This document shows, in pieces, positions 62,766 to 64,000 of a stretch of 64,000 bases of DNA. Source of the DNA: Phoenix dactylifera (Eukaryota > Streptophyta > Magnoliopsida > Arecales > Arecaceae); assembly GCF_009389715.1 (NCBI RefSeq), contig NC_052392.1, forward strand, positions 40,157,668 through 40,221,667, given 5' to 3'. A program made the position numbers and the translations under genes. Numbering within the stretch: the stretch's first letter is position 1; the number at the start of each line of letters is the position of its first letter. The notes below the pieces were generated by a model. That model was not told the origin of the DNA. It saw only the letters and a list, made by a program, of their open reading frames with translations, and did no database searches.

Positions 62766-64000
62766 AGTTCCTTCTCATCCAAACTCCAGATTGGTTATTT
62801 TGAGAATGTGAATTTCGTGTTTCTTAAATCACGTTTTACACTTGTTTTCTCGGTTTGGTTTCCTGGAACCCTTGTTGGAGTGGAAAATTTGTTTCCCAGC
62901 ATTCACGCTTGACTATCTTGAAAAACATGCTGCCTATTATTTAAACCCAGCTATAAGCTTGTAATCATCTTATGAAAGAGAGACTGAAGAGGGACTGCAC
63001 ACTTGAGACTCAGAGATTTGTTTAAATTCTATATTTAGAAGAAACAACATATATTTAATGCAATTTTCATGCTTATGATAATTTTGGTTAGAAAGACAAT
63101 ATAGTGGCACGAAGTCAGCTTTGCATGGAACACAGTCTTCCTGTAGAATAGAAATGCTTTTCCTCAGAGATGTCCTGTTTTGTAATCATTTTCATTTTTT
63201 CTATGCCCCTTTTCTTTAGAGTGAGTCCGTTCTCTTTTTGAGGATTTAGGGTGCATAATATTTATCCAGTACCAGCTGGAATTTAGAATTCATTTTTTGC
63301 CCCTGCCAGGTTCATTCCCAACTTTGTCAGTTTAAACATTGGGTGATTTCACCTCACCTGTCCCTGAAAATAAGGCATCAGATGTCTGTAATTGCACATG
63401 AGATTATCCACTTGTTAGAGAACCAACATTGTATATATTTTTTTCAGAGTTTTAGCCATCCTTCAACCAATATCAGGTTTTTCTAATGAGCGGCGTAAAG
63501 CATGATATCTTGTTGAGGAATTTGGTGATACACTACCTATAGAATGTAATTGTCCTTTAGTAAATTTCTGCGACACTTTCTAAAGAGCAATTCTTTTGGC
63601 ATGACTACCAGATCCCACATACCTGGCATGTTTATTAAAAGGAAGCCTTTCAGAATGTTTAAAAACTTGTATCATTTTGGAATATGGTTCTTTCATCTCT
63701 ATATGCATTTCACTTAACTCTGCCAGCATAGAATTGCATTCAACTCCAGTTTCCTACAGGATTGTTTGGCTATTCCTACAGGATTGAGGTGAAAATCCCG
63801 TAGGATTCGTGGATTGAGCCGTCCATTTAAGCATGACCCTCAATAGCCTTTTTTTTTTTTTTTGCCTTCGTGCAGCCCAAAGCCTAGGATCTCAGGATAT
63901 TAAGCCCTATCATGTAGAAATATCTAAACAGGCCGTTAATGGTGAATACATTCCACAATATCATTCTTTTGGCTTTCTTTGCCCTGTCATCTTAGGGCAA
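62766..64000. other. Right edge, no clear gene
   Basis: Apart from the candidate 29-nt exon at 63448-63476, nothing is recognised. CCTACAGGATTG-type words repeat at about 63756 and 63775, with an inverted relative (CCCGTAGGATT) close by, and a poly(T) run lies at about 63849-63863. Confidence 0.35.

Noticed and set aside
1-64000. A novel multi-gene system, CRISPR-like array or gene cluster
   Set aside because: The genes found are unrelated eukaryotic housekeeping, organelle and cell-wall genes in mixed orientation with long gaps. The repeats are microsatellites, local duplications or transposon remnants, and no spaced-repeat array occurs.

Overview
This is nuclear DNA of a flowering plant. 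The genes have many GT-AG introns up to 5 kb long, the intergenic DNA is AT-rich, and decayed plant transposable elements (copia fossils, MITEs, tRNA-derived SINEs including an Au-SINE) are scattered through it. Protein flavour suggests a monocot, perhaps a non-grass such as a palm, but this is an impression and no species can be named from the sequence alone. No bacterial-type operon, CRISPR array or functional tRNA/rRNA gene was seen.

Layout. 1-3.9 kb: fossil retroelement debris, including a Ty1/copia 3' end. 5.4-12.9 kb (+): 20S proteasome subunit beta type-4 (PBG1) in six exons, with an unresolved start codon. 14.3-16.2 kb (+): single-exon PLS-DYW pentatricopeptide repeat protein resembling OTP80/At5g59200. 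16.9-18.4 kb: microsatellites, a perfect hairpin and a 290-bp tandem duplication. 20.2-20.7 kb (-): intronless C1-FDX-like ferredoxin of mitochondrial complex I. 21-24.5 kb: AT-rich, nothing recognised apart from a SINE-like unit. 24.7-33.5 kb (+): about 668-residue protein with an N-terminal SAP-like motif, otherwise unrecognised. 33.5-38.2 kb: mostly empty, with a second copy of the MITE seen in PBG1. 38.3-50.6 kb (+): glycoside hydrolase family 28 (polygalacturonase-like) in six exons, beginning with an 18-nt coding exon. 52.3-56.1 kb (-): 96-residue conserved plant membrane protein in two exons 3.5 kb apart, missed by simple ORF scanning. 57.1-64 kb (+): probably the 5' part of a further gene that leaves the window.

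The genes are unrelated housekeeping or organelle genes: proteasome, organelle RNA editing, complex I, cell wall, and two unknowns. They do not form a cluster or pathway, and I found no convincing novel multi-gene system. The most useful observations are gene-structure ones: PBG1 without an in-frame ATG, the hidden membrane-protein gene, the GH28 micro-exon, and the incomplete iron-sulphur ligand set of the ferredoxin. Related repeat copies also help date insertions.
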